This document shows positions 15,378 to 22,701 of a DNA stretch of 23,626 nucleotides, piece by piece (within the stretch, counting starts at the first letter, position 1; each line of letters starts with the position of its first letter). The DNA comes from an uncultured Lachnospiraceae bacterium. Its GTDB lineage: Bacteria; Bacillota; Clostridia; Lachnospirales; Lachnospiraceae. The notes beneath the pieces are model-generated. The model ran no database searches. It was not told the origin of the DNA and saw nothing but the letters and a program-made list of their open reading frames with translations. Position numbers and translations under genes: made by a program. Location of the stretch: contig CAJURH010000035.1 of the NCBI GenBank assembly GCA_910588775.1, forward strand, positions 1 to 23,626, read 5' to 3'.

Positions 15378-16865
15378 TTATTTGGCTCGATTGTGTTTCC
15401 CGCCGAATATAAACCATGCGATAAATCCCAGGAACACAACTGCCGCCAATAACCAGGGCGCCAGGTACTTCAGTCCCTGCCCAGAGAACATATCCCAATA
15501 GCCTTTCACATAGATTACCAGCACAATCACTGGCAGGACAAACGTCATATAGCCCCTCATAATTACGGGGAACTTCATGCCTTCTCCCGCGTTGGCTTCC
15601 CGGATGAAATTCTCCCAGCCCCAGCCATAGCGGGTGGTGCAGAACATCAGATACACCAGGGACCCGATGGGCAGCAGGTTATTGGATACGAGAAAATCTT
15701 CCAAATCCATAATTCCGGTTCCTGGCCCTAACGGCTGAATCCCGGAGAGCAAGTTAAATCCCAGTATACAGGGCATGGACAATACAATCAGCAGCACAAT
15801 ATTAACCAAAACCGCTTTCTTTCGTTCCCAGTTCCACAAGTCAATGGCAAATGAAATAATATTTTCAAAAACTGCAACCACCGTGGATAAAGCCGCGAAA
15901 GACAAAAACAAAAAGAAAAGCGTTCCCCAGATGCGGCCTCCCGCCATCTGGTTAAATATATTGGGCAGTGTAATAAATATCAAGGACGGGCCTGCCCCCG
16001 GCTCAATGTTGTAGGAAAAGCAGGCGGGAATAATAATCAACCCTGCCATCAGCGCCACAATGGTATCCAAAAGAGCAATGCTCACCGTCTCTCCGGACAA
16101 GGAATGTTTTCTATCCAGGTAGCTCCCGAAAATGGCCATGGACCCCATACCGATGCTTAGCGTGAAGAATGCCTGGGACATGGCTCCAAACACCACATTT
16201 CCCAATCCCTGGTCCATCATGCGTCCGAAATCCGGTATCAGGTAGAACTTAACGCCCTCCCCCGCGCCCGGCAAAAGAACGGAATGAACCGCCAGCACTA
16301 CGATTAACGCCAGCAGGCAGAGCATCATGACTTTCGTGATTTTCTCCACCCCTTTTTGCACGCCCAGCGAACAGATTCCAAAAGAAATCAGCACCGCGAC
16401 AACCATCCAAAAAGTAAGGATGCCGGGCGATCCAGTCATATCCGAAAATCTTTCGGCGACTGCTTCCGTGGTCAGCGTCTGTCCGGTGAATTCTCCGCTT
16501 AAACTGCGGTAACAATAATACAGCATCCACCCGGCCACCACCGTGTAAAACATCATCAACAGGTAATTTCCCGCAATTCCAAAATAGCTGTAATTGTGCC
16601 AGTTGCTTCCTTCCGGTTCCAGCTTCTTGAAGGAAGCGGCGCAGCTTCTCTGACTGCCACGTCCCACCGAAAACTCACATACCATAATGGGAAATCCCAG
16701 GATAACCAGGAATATTAAGTAAACCAGAATAAACGCGGCGCCCCCGTATTTTCCGCACATATATGGGAATTTCCACACATTTCCCAGTCCAACGGCGCAT
16801 CCGGCGGATACCAGAATGAACCCTAGTCTGGACCCGAATTTTTCCCTCTCCTGCATCTCACACAC
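15378..16865 (-). CDS. Sodium-dependent amino-acid symporter of the NSS (SNF) family
   Basis: This inner-membrane carrier of 495 residues has about twelve hydrophobic helices. The first carries the unwound Na+/substrate motif AGCAVGLGNVWKFPY, and the KYGGAAFILVYLI and GFPIMVCEFSVGRGSQ segments that follow are standard for LeuT/Tyt1/MhsT relatives. The sixth helix region reads SQAFFTLSIGMGSM. Bacterial members often carry tyrosine, tryptophan or other hydrophobic amino acids. Placed 14 bases after iorB, it would feed the downstream aminotransferase. Specificity for aromatic amino acids is inferred from this context. Confidence 0.92.
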   Translation of the reverse strand: MCEMQEREKFGSRLGFILVSAGCAVGLGNVWKFPYMCGKYGGAAFILVYLIFLVILGFPIMVCEFSVGRGSQRSCAASFKKLEPEGSNWHNYSYFGIAGNYLLMMFYTVVAGWMLYYCYRSLSGEFTGQTLTTEAVAERFSDMTGSPGILTFWMVVAVLISFGICSLGVQKGVEKITKVMMLCLLALIVVLAVHSVLLPGAGEGVKFYLIPDFGRMMDQGLGNVVFGAMSQAFFTLSIGMGSMAIFGSYLDRKHSLSGETVSIALLDTIVALMAGLIIIPACFSYNIEPGAGPSLIFITLPNIFNQMAGGRIWGTLFFLFLSFAALSTVVAVFENIISFAIDLWNWERKKAVLVNIVLLIVLSMPCILGFNLLSGIQPLGPGTGIMDLEDFLVSNNLLPIGSLVYLMFCTTRYGWGWENFIREANAGEGMKFPVIMRGYMTFVLPVIVLVIYVKGYWDMFSGQGLKYLAPWLLAAVVFLGFIAWFIFGGKHNRAK

Positions 16866-16879
16866 CCCCTCTTGTGTTT

Positions 16880-17461
16880 TTAAGCATTGGCTACTGCGCC
16901 CATGCCCATCTGTATGGCCTTCTTATTCAATTCCAAAAATTTTGGCTTAATGTTCTCTTCCAAAATAGCGTCCCAGTGAATGCTCTCCAGGCCCATGGCA
17001 TGGATAATCGTCCCCAGCAGCACCATGTTAGCCGCTTTCTCATTTCCCAGCTCCCGCGCCATGCCGCTGGCGTCCACCACTTTCACATTCTCTGTATGCT
17101 TCTCAATCTCTTCCAGCACGTCACAAGGGTATTCCTCCTCCCCAATCACCACCGACTGGGAGGGTATCTCCTCATTGTTTACCACCAGCGTGCCGCCTTC
17201 TTTCAGATAATCCAGGTTTCTGAGCGCTTCCATTTTCTCAAACGCCACTACGATGTCCGCGGCTCCTTTTTCAATTACGGGAGAATATACCTTCTCGCCA
17301 TAGCGCACCTGGGAGGATACACTGCCGCCCCTCTGGGACATACCATGAATCTCACTCATTTTCACATCGTGCCCGGCCTCCATCAACCCGGTGGTCAATA
17401 TCTTGCTGGCCAGGATGGTCCCCTGGCCGCCCACGCCTACCAATAAAATGCTCTTCGTCAT
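16880..17461 (-). CDS. iorB: Indolepyruvate ferredoxin oxidoreductase, beta subunit
   Basis: IorB is the gamma-type domain subunit that joins IorA to oxidise aryl 2-oxoacids to aryl-acyl-CoA with CoA and ferredoxin. The 193-residue protein shows the family N-terminus LLVGVGGQGTILASKIL and the motif SEIHGMSQRGGSVSSQVR. An NSxG-type alternative, as in pyruvate-type enzymes, is not seen. It follows iorA by 38 bases and precedes the symporter by 14. The pairing with a 592-residue IorA strengthens the name. Confidence 0.94.
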   Translation of the reverse strand: MTKSILLVGVGGQGTILASKILTTGLMEAGHDVKMSEIHGMSQRGGSVSSQVRYGEKVYSPVIEKGAADIVVAFEKMEALRNLDYLKEGGTLVVNNEEIPSQSVVIGEEEYPCDVLEEIEKHTENVKVVDASGMARELGNEKAANMVLLGTIIHAMGLESIHWDAILEENIKPKFLELNKKAIQMGMGAVANA

Positions 17462-17499
17462 GAATTACTCCTCCATAGGAAAACTTTTATCAAATCCGA

Positions 17500-19278
17500 T
17501 TACTCCTTTACGATTGCGTCGTGTTTACAGATCTGCATACATACATCGCAGCCCACACACTGGGCCGGATGAATCCGGGCCTTCTTTGCTTTCGTGTCAA
17601 AGGACATGGCCGGACAGCCTGCTTTCATGCAGAGTTTGCAACCCACGCATGTATCCTCCAACACTTTGTTCCTGGTGACAAACAGATCTGTAAATTCTTC
17701 CTGGTCCGCCTGGGAGAATTTCTTTAAGGCGCAGGGCCACCGGGTGATAATCACCGAAGGTTCGTCCAGCGCCAGCAGTTCATCCAGCGCGTCGTCCACT
17801 TCCTGCAGATGATTCGGGTTAATCACACGCACATGCCGGATGCCGATGGCGCGCACCAGGTCCTCGATCCGAATCAATGTGGTGGGCTCCCCTTTGGCGG
17901 TGAACCCGGTTCCAGGGTTGTCCTGATGCCCGGTCATTCCGGTTATCCGATTATCCAATATAATATTTACCGTATTGCTCTTGTTATACACGGTGTTAAT
18001 CAGCGAATTGATTCCTGTGTGGAAAAATGTGGAATCTCCCAGCACAGCCACCACCCGTTTCCCGGAACCGGTCTGGTTGAACGCTTTCTGGGCGCCGTGT
18101 CCAATGGAGAAGCTGGCCCCCATGCAGACGGTGGAATCCATGGCGGAAAAAGGCTTGCCCGCTGCCAGCGTGTAGCAGCCGATATCCCCGCTGATCATGA
18201 TATCTTTTCTCTTACCCAACCGGTAGAACAGACCCCTGTGGGGACATCCGGCACAGAATGCAGGCGCACGGGCAATTAATTTGCTGCGGTCAAATTCAAT
18301 CGTCTTAGGCCCCTGTTGGCGTATGCATTTGCGTATCACATCCGGAGTCATCTCCCCATAGGGCGGGAACGTGTCTTTCCCCACAATCTTACAGGACACG
18401 CCCAGCCTTTCCACAAATTCCTGAATGTACGGGTCATTTTCTTCTAATATGTAGACAGTCTCCATTTTATCGCAGAAATCTTTGATGAGCTTGGCGGGCA
18501 GAGGATTGGTAAAGCCCAGCTTCAGGTAGGATGCGGCCTCCCCAAAAACTTCCTTTCCATAATAGTAGCAGATTCCGGAAGCAATCACGCCCACTTTTGC
18601 ATCTCTGTATTCCGCCTGGTTGAAGGGAGATTTCTCACTATAGTTCTCCAGCTCTTTCATCCTCTCTTCCAGTTTTACCCGCAGGTTTCTGGCAATGGCC
18701 GGAAGACAGACGTACTTGGCCGGATTTTTCACCCATTCTTTCACGGCCACGTCTTTTCGTTCTCCCAGTTCCACGATGGATTTGGAATGGCAGACCCTGG
18801 TGGTCATCCGCACCATCACTGGGGTGTCGTAAGACTCGCTTAATTCGTAGGCGGCCTTCACCATGTCCAGGCATTCCTGGGAATCCGACGGCTCCAGCAT
18901 AGCCCACTTGGCCGCTTTGGCATAATTACGGTTATCCTGCTCGTTCTGGGAAGAATACATCCCTGGCTCGTCTGCGGTAATTAACACATTTCCCGCATTC
19001 ACACCCATATAAGCCCAGGTAAAAAGCGGGTCCGCCGCCACATTCACGCCCACATGTTTCATTGAAGCCATGCTGCGGATCCCCGCCACAGCCGCGCCAA
19101 TGGCGGACTCCAGGGCAACCTTCTCGTTGGGCGCCCATTCGGTCTCAATCTCATCATACGTGGACAGATTTTCCAGGATTTCCGTACTGGGCGTTCCCGG
19201 ATACGCGGACGCATGGCGGACTCCCGCCTCGTATGCGCCTCTGGCTACGGCTTCATCGCCGGTCATTAACTGCTTCAT
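17500..19278 (-). CDS. iorA: Indolepyruvate ferredoxin oxidoreductase, alpha subunit
   Basis: This is the large TPP and iron-sulphur subunit of the anaerobic enzyme that decarboxylates aryl pyruvates, releasing CO2 and reducing ferredoxin. It has 592 residues, normal for IorA. The N-terminal domain starts with TGDEAVARGAYEAG and SAYPGTPSTEI. The TPP domain has GDIGCYTL, then VVAVLGDSTFFHTGI and the Asn-bearing NTVNIILDNRITGMTG. Two [4Fe-4S] ferredoxin motifs end the protein: CVGCKLCMKAGCP and CVGCDVCMQICKH. The ATG overlaps the stop of the Ptb-like gene by four bases. It depends on anoxic conditions. Confidence 0.95.
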   Translation of the reverse strand: MKQLMTGDEAVARGAYEAGVRHASAYPGTPSTEILENLSTYDEIETEWAPNEKVALESAIGAAVAGIRSMASMKHVGVNVAADPLFTWAYMGVNAGNVLITADEPGMYSSQNEQDNRNYAKAAKWAMLEPSDSQECLDMVKAAYELSESYDTPVMVRMTTRVCHSKSIVELGERKDVAVKEWVKNPAKYVCLPAIARNLRVKLEERMKELENYSEKSPFNQAEYRDAKVGVIASGICYYYGKEVFGEAASYLKLGFTNPLPAKLIKDFCDKMETVYILEENDPYIQEFVERLGVSCKIVGKDTFPPYGEMTPDVIRKCIRQQGPKTIEFDRSKLIARAPAFCAGCPHRGLFYRLGKRKDIMISGDIGCYTLAAGKPFSAMDSTVCMGASFSIGHGAQKAFNQTGSGKRVVAVLGDSTFFHTGINSLINTVYNKSNTVNIILDNRITGMTGHQDNPGTGFTAKGEPTTLIRIEDLVRAIGIRHVRVINPNHLQEVDDALDELLALDEPSVIITRWPCALKKFSQADQEEFTDLFVTRNKVLEDTCVGCKLCMKAGCPAMSFDTKAKKARIHPAQCVGCDVCMQICKHDAIVKE

Positions 19279-20222
19279 ATAGAATTGCCTCCTTCTGCAA
19301 ATGAATCGTCCCTCTGGCCACCCGTCAGCATCTGGGCGCAGGCCATCAGGGAATCGTATTTCTCTTCAAAACTGGCGCTTCTGGAATTCAGCGCTATGGG
19401 ACATTTGGCGCCCAGCACACACCCGGCCATCTTCGCCTGAGCAAATTCCATCAGCGTTTTCGCCATAATATTCCCACAGGAAATGTTGGGAACCAAGAAT
19501 ATATCCACCTGTCCGGATATGGGGCTGTGATACCCTTTAATCTGGGCAGATTCACGGTTTACCGCCAGATCCAGAGACACCGGCCCCTCCACGTAACACT
19601 GGCCAAATGCGCCCTGGGCCGCCATTTCCTTTAACGCCGCAGCGTCTTTCGTCTCCTGAATCTTAGGGTTTACCGTCTCCGCTGGGCCAAGAGCTGCCAC
19701 CATAGGCTTCTCATAACCAAAACCGTGGAACATTTCCACCGCGTTTTTCACAATGGTTTCCTTCTCTTCCAAATCGGGGTACGGAATCATGCCCCCGTCG
19801 GTTATACCTACAATCTTTGGATATCCTGGTATCTCCAAAAGCGCGATATGGGAAATGGCCCTGCCCTGGGAAATGCCGCTTTCTTTGTCCACCACGGATT
19901 TTAACAAGACAGCAGTCTGCAAAAGACCTTTTTGGAGAAAATCAGCCTGGCCACTTCGCACAAGATCCACAGCAATCCTGGCGGCTTCCTCATCAGAAGA
20001 CGCATTCAGCACGCATCCTTGCCTGGCCTCATAACCCAGACTTTTACAGATATCCAATATTTCCCGTGCCTGACCCACCAAAACATAGTCCAAAATCCCT
20101 TCCTGTGCGGCTCTCAACGTGGCTTCTATGGTATGAGCATCCTGTGCGGCAGCCACTGCAACGGTTTTCCTGACGCCCGTCCCAGCTTGCTCTCTAAAAT
20201 ATTTAAAACTGCGGATTGCCAA
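19275..20222 (-). CDS. ptb: Phosphate acyltransferase of the Ptb/Pta family
   Basis: The enzyme exchanges CoA for phosphate on an acyl-CoA, giving the acyl phosphate used by the kinase at 12603. At 315 residues it fits phosphate butyryltransferases more than long Pta enzymes. Family segments include DFLQKGLLQTAVLLK, the PMVAALGPAETVNPK block, and GCVLGAKCPIALNSRSAS near the end. The start is a TTG at 20222, with GGAAGGGAAG ahead; no in-frame ATG exists nearby, so poor initiation may limit expression. It heads the operon, while the matching kinase is seven genes on. The substrate, arylacetyl-CoA or butyryl-CoA, is not settled. Confidence 0.88.
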   Translation of the reverse strand: MAIRSFKYFREQAGTGVRKTVAVAAAQDAHTIEATLRAAQEGILDYVLVGQAREILDICKSLGYEARQGCVLNASSDEEAARIAVDLVRSGQADFLQKGLLQTAVLLKSVVDKESGISQGRAISHIALLEIPGYPKIVGITDGGMIPYPDLEEKETIVKNAVEMFHGFGYEKPMVAALGPAETVNPKIQETKDAAALKEMAAQGAFGQCYVEGPVSLDLAVNRESAQIKGYHSPISGQVDIFLVPNISCGNIMAKTLMEFAQAKMAGCVLGAKCPIALNSRSASFEEKYDSLMACAQMLTGGQRDDSFAEGGNSI

Positions 20223-20251
20223 TTTGGATCACTTCCCTTCCTAATTAACTG

Positions 20252-20287
20252 TATGATTGTAGATATGTAGATTAATTATATGATTGT
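20252..20287. repeat. Pair of 9-bp direct repeats at the operon promoter
   Basis: TATGATTGT occurs at 20252-20260 and 20279-20287, starts 27 bases apart. The second copy straddles the edge of the -10 and spacer of the operon promoter, and the first lies just past the expected RNA start. This placement would suit a repressor, but no regulator gene sits beside it. Confidence 0.5.
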
Positions 20288-20303
20288 TTATATAGCTTGT
20301 CAA
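20275..20303 (-). promoter_or_regulatory. Consensus promoter of the ptb-iorAB-symporter operon
   Basis: On the minus strand there is TTGACA (20298-20303), a spacer of exactly 17 bases and TATAAT (20275-20280). Both hexamers are perfect. Transcription would begin near 20268 with a leader of about 45 bases. Such a strong core promoter suggests high or repressor-controlled expression. Confidence 0.88.
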
Positions 20304-20423
20304 TATACAACGCTTTTGGCCCCCATTTATCCACTGTTTTCAGTTGATTTTAGGGGCGTTTTTATGTGTTTTGGCCTCTGTTTTTTCCTGTGCGCGATTT
20401 TTCAGTGCCAAATCAGTACCGCC

Positions 20424-21296
20424 TCACATGTCCTTTTCCAGCAATCCCAGGGCTGTTCGCTCGGTGGAGCTTGACCAAGTTCGGCTGAAGGAACTGACCC
20501 CATTGCCCTTATAAGCGTGAGTGTCTATATAGTCCTCCAGGAAGGGCTTGAGACGTTTTGCGCGGCCCGGCTTGCGAAGCTCCCGCAGCCCTTCCCGGCA
20601 CAGACGTTCCGCGTTCTGATAGCTGCAGCCCATCTCCACTGCAGCCTCTTTGAGCGTCTTGCCCTCCCGGTATCTGGCCCGGAGGGCTTCCGGCTGTCGG
20701 CCTGGCAGAGCGTCCACAAGAGGCCATATCACGGCCTTTAGCTGCTGGGCCTGGACTTTATCCAGCGCGTCCGCCTCCAGGTCACAGGGGGCCGCTATCG
20801 TGTCTGACAGGGCTATATCCCCCGTTTCATCCAGAGGCGCGTCCAGGCTCCCTATGCTGGCCATCTGGGCGGCTTCCTTCAGTCGGCGCACGGCATTATA
20901 GCCAAGCCCCAGACAATGGCCGATTTCCCGCTCCGTCGGCTCCCGGCCCTCTTCCAGCAAAAAGGCGTTGCGCAGCTTCCGGTATTGGTGCAGACCGCTT
21001 TGCTCATGCACGGGTATGCGCACCGTGCCGTTGTTGTGAATGAAGCGCGTCATCCTCTGGCGTATCCAGTGGGCGGCGTAGGGCAAAAAGTCCACGCCTT
21101 GGTCCGGATCGTACCCGTCCACGGCCCTGCACAGGCCCAGATACCCTTCTTGAATCAGGTCGTCCTCTTCCGCACATCCTCGGTATCGGTTGGCCATTTT
21201 GAAGATGAAGCGGCGGCATTGCGTCCAAAGCTGCAGCATGTTTTGGGCCACGTCCGCCCCGGCCTTTATGCGTATAACAAGCTGTTCATTGGTCAT
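20424..21296 (-). CDS. Sigma-70-family RNA polymerase sigma factor of a mobile element
   Basis: From the ATG at 21296 (MTNEQLVIRIK), with AGGAGG 9 bases before it, the protein has 290 residues. Region 2 is clear: EEDDLIQEGYLGLCRAVDGY and FLPYAAHWIRQRMTRFI. A region-3 part (RIPVHEQ, GREPTEREIGHCLGL) and a region-4 helix-turn-helix (LKEAAVEMGCSYQNAERLCREGL) follow. The C-terminal tail after region 4 (KGNGVSSFSRTWSSSTER) is not part of housekeeping sigma factors and is of the sort seen in clostridial mobile elements, from memory only. A longer reading to 21338 lacks a good ribosome site. The gene is preceded by the leader/attenuator region at 21470-21605, and nothing clearly ends its transcript before the operon promoter. 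Confidence 0.86.
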   Translation of the reverse strand: MTNEQLVIRIKAGADVAQNMLQLWTQCRRFIFKMANRYRGCAEEDDLIQEGYLGLCRAVDGYDPDQGVDFLPYAAHWIRQRMTRFIHNNGTVRIPVHEQSGLHQYRKLRNAFLLEEGREPTEREIGHCLGLGYNAVRRLKEAAQMASIGSLDAPLDETGDIALSDTIAAPCDLEADALDKVQAQQLKAVIWPLVDALPGRQPEALRARYREGKTLKEAAVEMGCSYQNAERLCREGLRELRKPGRAKRLKPFLEDYIDTHAYKGNGVSSFSRTWSSSTERTALGLLEKDM

Positions 21297-21468
21297 GGCC
21301 TTTAGCCTCCTTTCCCGCGCGCGTAACCATGTCAGCAAACGCCTTTGTCCATGCGCTAACCCACGGACATGGTTTGTTTTACAGAGGGATGCAGCAGGAG
21401 ACCGCCGCCGTCCCAGGCTTTTTTAAGAAAAATGCAGCAGGACAGCCTCCAAACGCCTGCCTTTATGC

Positions 21469-21518
21469 AAAAAAGCGCGGGAAAGCCTTACTCATTTTTG
21501 AGTGAAACCTTCCCGCGC
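21469..21518 (-). terminator. Intrinsic terminator/attenuator upstream of the sigma gene
   Basis: In the minus-strand RNA, GCGCGGGAA (21518 to 21510) pairs perfectly with TTCCCGCGC (21483 to 21475), with a small inner ACTC/GAGT stem in the loop, and TTTTTT follows at 21474 to 21469. It starts 2 bases after the leader ORF stop and lies about 170 bases before the sigma ATG. Confidence 0.82.
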
Positions 21519-21520
21519 CT

Positions 21521-21562
21521 CTATGGGCTTCCCCCGGCCATGCCGAAGGGGTACTTTTCCAT
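21521..21562 (-). CDS. Candidate leader peptide MEKYPFGMAGGSP
   Basis: An ATG at 21562 opens a 13-codon frame ending in TAG (21521-21523). The predicted RNA start is only about 8 bases upstream, and no Shine-Dalgarno site is visible, so initiation would be near-leaderless. The stop touches the terminator hairpin, so a ribosome reaching the end would cover the hairpin's 5' arm. This placement, not the peptide sequence, is the evidence that it is read. Prolines at codons 5 and 13 might slow ribosomes. It may also be chance. Confidence 0.45.
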   Translation of the reverse strand: MEKYPFGMAGGSP

Positions 21563-21576
21563 ATTTCGTTAGCGTT

Positions 21577-21605
21577 ACTTTACCATAAATGCGTCCACTT
21601 TGCAA
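21577..21605 (-). promoter_or_regulatory. Probable promoter of the leader-sigma transcript
   Basis: On the minus strand there is TTGCAA (21600-21605), a 17-base spacer and TAAAGT (21577-21582), with TGG directly before it, an extended -10. Each hexamer matches at 4 of 6 positions. The predicted start is near 21570. Confidence 0.55.
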
Positions 21606-21648
21606 GATTGGCGGGGCCGATCCCCGTACCTCCCGCGTACTTCGCTTG

Positions 21649-21831
21649 TCATTTCAGGTTTTTGAATGGGCAGCAGGCGGCATCCCCCATAATATACGCC
21701 TTTTTGAACCTTCCCCGCTGTCTTTTGGCCACTTTACACGACTTGGCCATAGGCCCCAGCCGCTCCAGGACGGCTTTTAACTCTTCCAAACTCTCGTAAC
21801 TTACGGTTATCTTTATTGACGTTTCAATCAC
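21649..21831 (-). CDS. Small basic protein of unknown function
   Basis: I do not recognise the function. The frame encodes 60 residues: a SIKITVSYESLEELKAVLERL start that should form a strand and a helix, then a basic middle (KVAKRQRGRFKKAYIMG). There is no membrane segment. The GTG at 21831 lies within a near-perfect anti-SD match, AAGGGGGTGA, which is too close to serve it, so the true start may be a rare codon such as the ATT that follows, or the GTG may be read another way. It is the last of the small genes read from the HIRAN side. Small basic proteins like this are common in conjugative elements, from general knowledge. Confidence 0.6.
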   Translation of the reverse strand: MIETSIKITVSYESLEELKAVLERLGPMAKSCKVAKRQRGRFKKAYIMGDAACCPFKNLK

Positions 21832-21902
21832 CCCCTTTGCCGTCTCCCAGGGCTTTTTTTCCTAATCACGTTCCGAAGCGACCCCGCGCCCTCCTGTGGG
21901 GA

Positions 21903-22271
21903 CTATTCCTCGATTGCGGCCACCGTTACGCATCTCACGCCCCATTGCGTACAAACAAACGCCTGGTCCCCCACAAAGACCTGATCCGTCAAATGTGGAG
22001 GAAGCTCCCACGAATACAGCCTGCCGCCTGGCTTATGGCAGGCTTTTATGACTTGCCTTTCCCCATGCCGGACTGGCATTTTTTCAAGCCCGCATTCCAT
22101 AGCCAGCAGGTATGACGTAAAGCCGTCTATTAAATAATTCTCGCTGTTTACGATTATGTCTGACTGAAATGTTCCGCTTTCCTTCAAATATTGCCTTTTT
22201 CGCGCCATCTTCTCTTCGCTTGGCGGCGTTTCCCAAAAACACGGGTATATTTTTATGTCTTTTAACAACAT
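21903..22271 (-). CDS. Small protein with a ParB-N-like segment
   Basis: The 122-residue protein has an N-terminal half that follows the ParB/Srx-type pattern: an IYPCFWETPPSEEK opening, then FQSDIIVNSENYLIDGFTSYLLAMECG and MPV. In true ParB domains this part binds nucleotide, but the usual GxxR motif is not clear (here GFTSY). The C-terminal half (YSWELPPHLTDQVFVGDQAFVCT) looks like a small beta-rich domain seen in mobile-element proteins. It has a good ribosome site (GGGAGG, 7 bases) and overlaps the previous gene by 10 bases. A role in element upkeep is a guess. Confidence 0.78.
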   Translation of the reverse strand: MLLKDIKIYPCFWETPPSEEKMARKRQYLKESGTFQSDIIVNSENYLIDGFTSYLLAMECGLEKMPVRHGERQVIKACHKPGGRLYSWELPPHLTDQVFVGDQAFVCTQWGVRCVTVAAIEE

Positions 22272-22669
22272 TTTACATCCTCCCTCTTATTCGCAAATTT
22301 TATGCTGACATACAGATGCAGTATCTTCCCCATGGCTTTGTGGAACTGTCTGGGCGACAACGCTGGTTCAAGCGTATCCGCCCAAATCTGCGCTCTTAGA
22401 AGATACCCGCCCGGCTTCGGCGAAAAGCACAACAGCCTTTTATCCTCGTAGGAAAGCCCCTTGAACGCTTCCCAAATAGCGTCATGCAGGCTTTTATCCC
22501 CGTTCGCGAACATGCACCCTTCTGGAGTTTCGTAGAAAGCCGGACTTCTATTGATAACAGGCATATTCACGAATACTTTAATCTTAGGCTCAAGCCTACG
22601 GACCCTTGCTTCCCTTGCGGCGGCAAACGCTTTCGCCGCCTCCTTTACGTCAGCTATAAAATTTTGCAT
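22262..22669 (-). CDS. Hypothetical protein of the element
   Basis: The function is not recognised. I chose the ATG at 22669 (MQNFIADVKEAAKAF) because GAAAGG lies about 12 bases before it; a longer start at 22699 has no ribosome site. The product has 135 residues, with a helical, Ala- and Arg-rich N-terminus (KEAAKAFAAAREARVRRLE), then a mixed region with FYETPEGCMFANGDKS and a basic C-terminus. No membrane helix or signal peptide is seen. It overlaps the ParB-like gene by 10 bases and follows the HIRAN gene by about 140 bases, which hold the candidate antisense RNA. Confidence 0.72.
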   Translation of the reverse strand: MQNFIADVKEAAKAFAAAREARVRRLEPKIKVFVNMPVINRSPAFYETPEGCMFANGDKSLHDAIWEAFKGLSYEDKRLLCFSPKPGGYLLRAQIWADTLEPALSPRQFHKAMGKILHLYVSIKFANKREDVKCC

Positions 22670-22701
22670 AATTTTTTTTACCTTTCTGTCGGAATCCATG
22701 C

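Larger units (their letters stand above)
21297..21648 (-). promoter_or_regulatory. 352-base non-coding leader of the sigma gene
   Basis: No ordinary gene is seen here. In transcription order it holds a promoter (21577-21605), a 13-codon leader ORF (21521-21562), a terminator hairpin with a T-run (21469-21518), two 11-base direct repeats ATGCAGCAGGA (21432-21442 and 21389-21399), and a GC-rich segment touching the sigma ribosome site (21310-21320). The order is that of an attenuated leader. Confidence 0.65.

Noticed and set aside
16874..17446. 190-codon plus-strand open frame opposite iorB
   Set aside because: It is the mirror of the well-supported iorB gene, is rich in His and Leu as shadow frames are, and has no ribosome site.
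20319..20363. Terminator-like pairing GCCCC/GGGGC followed by TTTTT on the plus strand
   Set aside because: The stem is only 5 bp with a large loop holding a 4-bp inner stem, and there is no plus-strand gene upstream. It is too weak to call.
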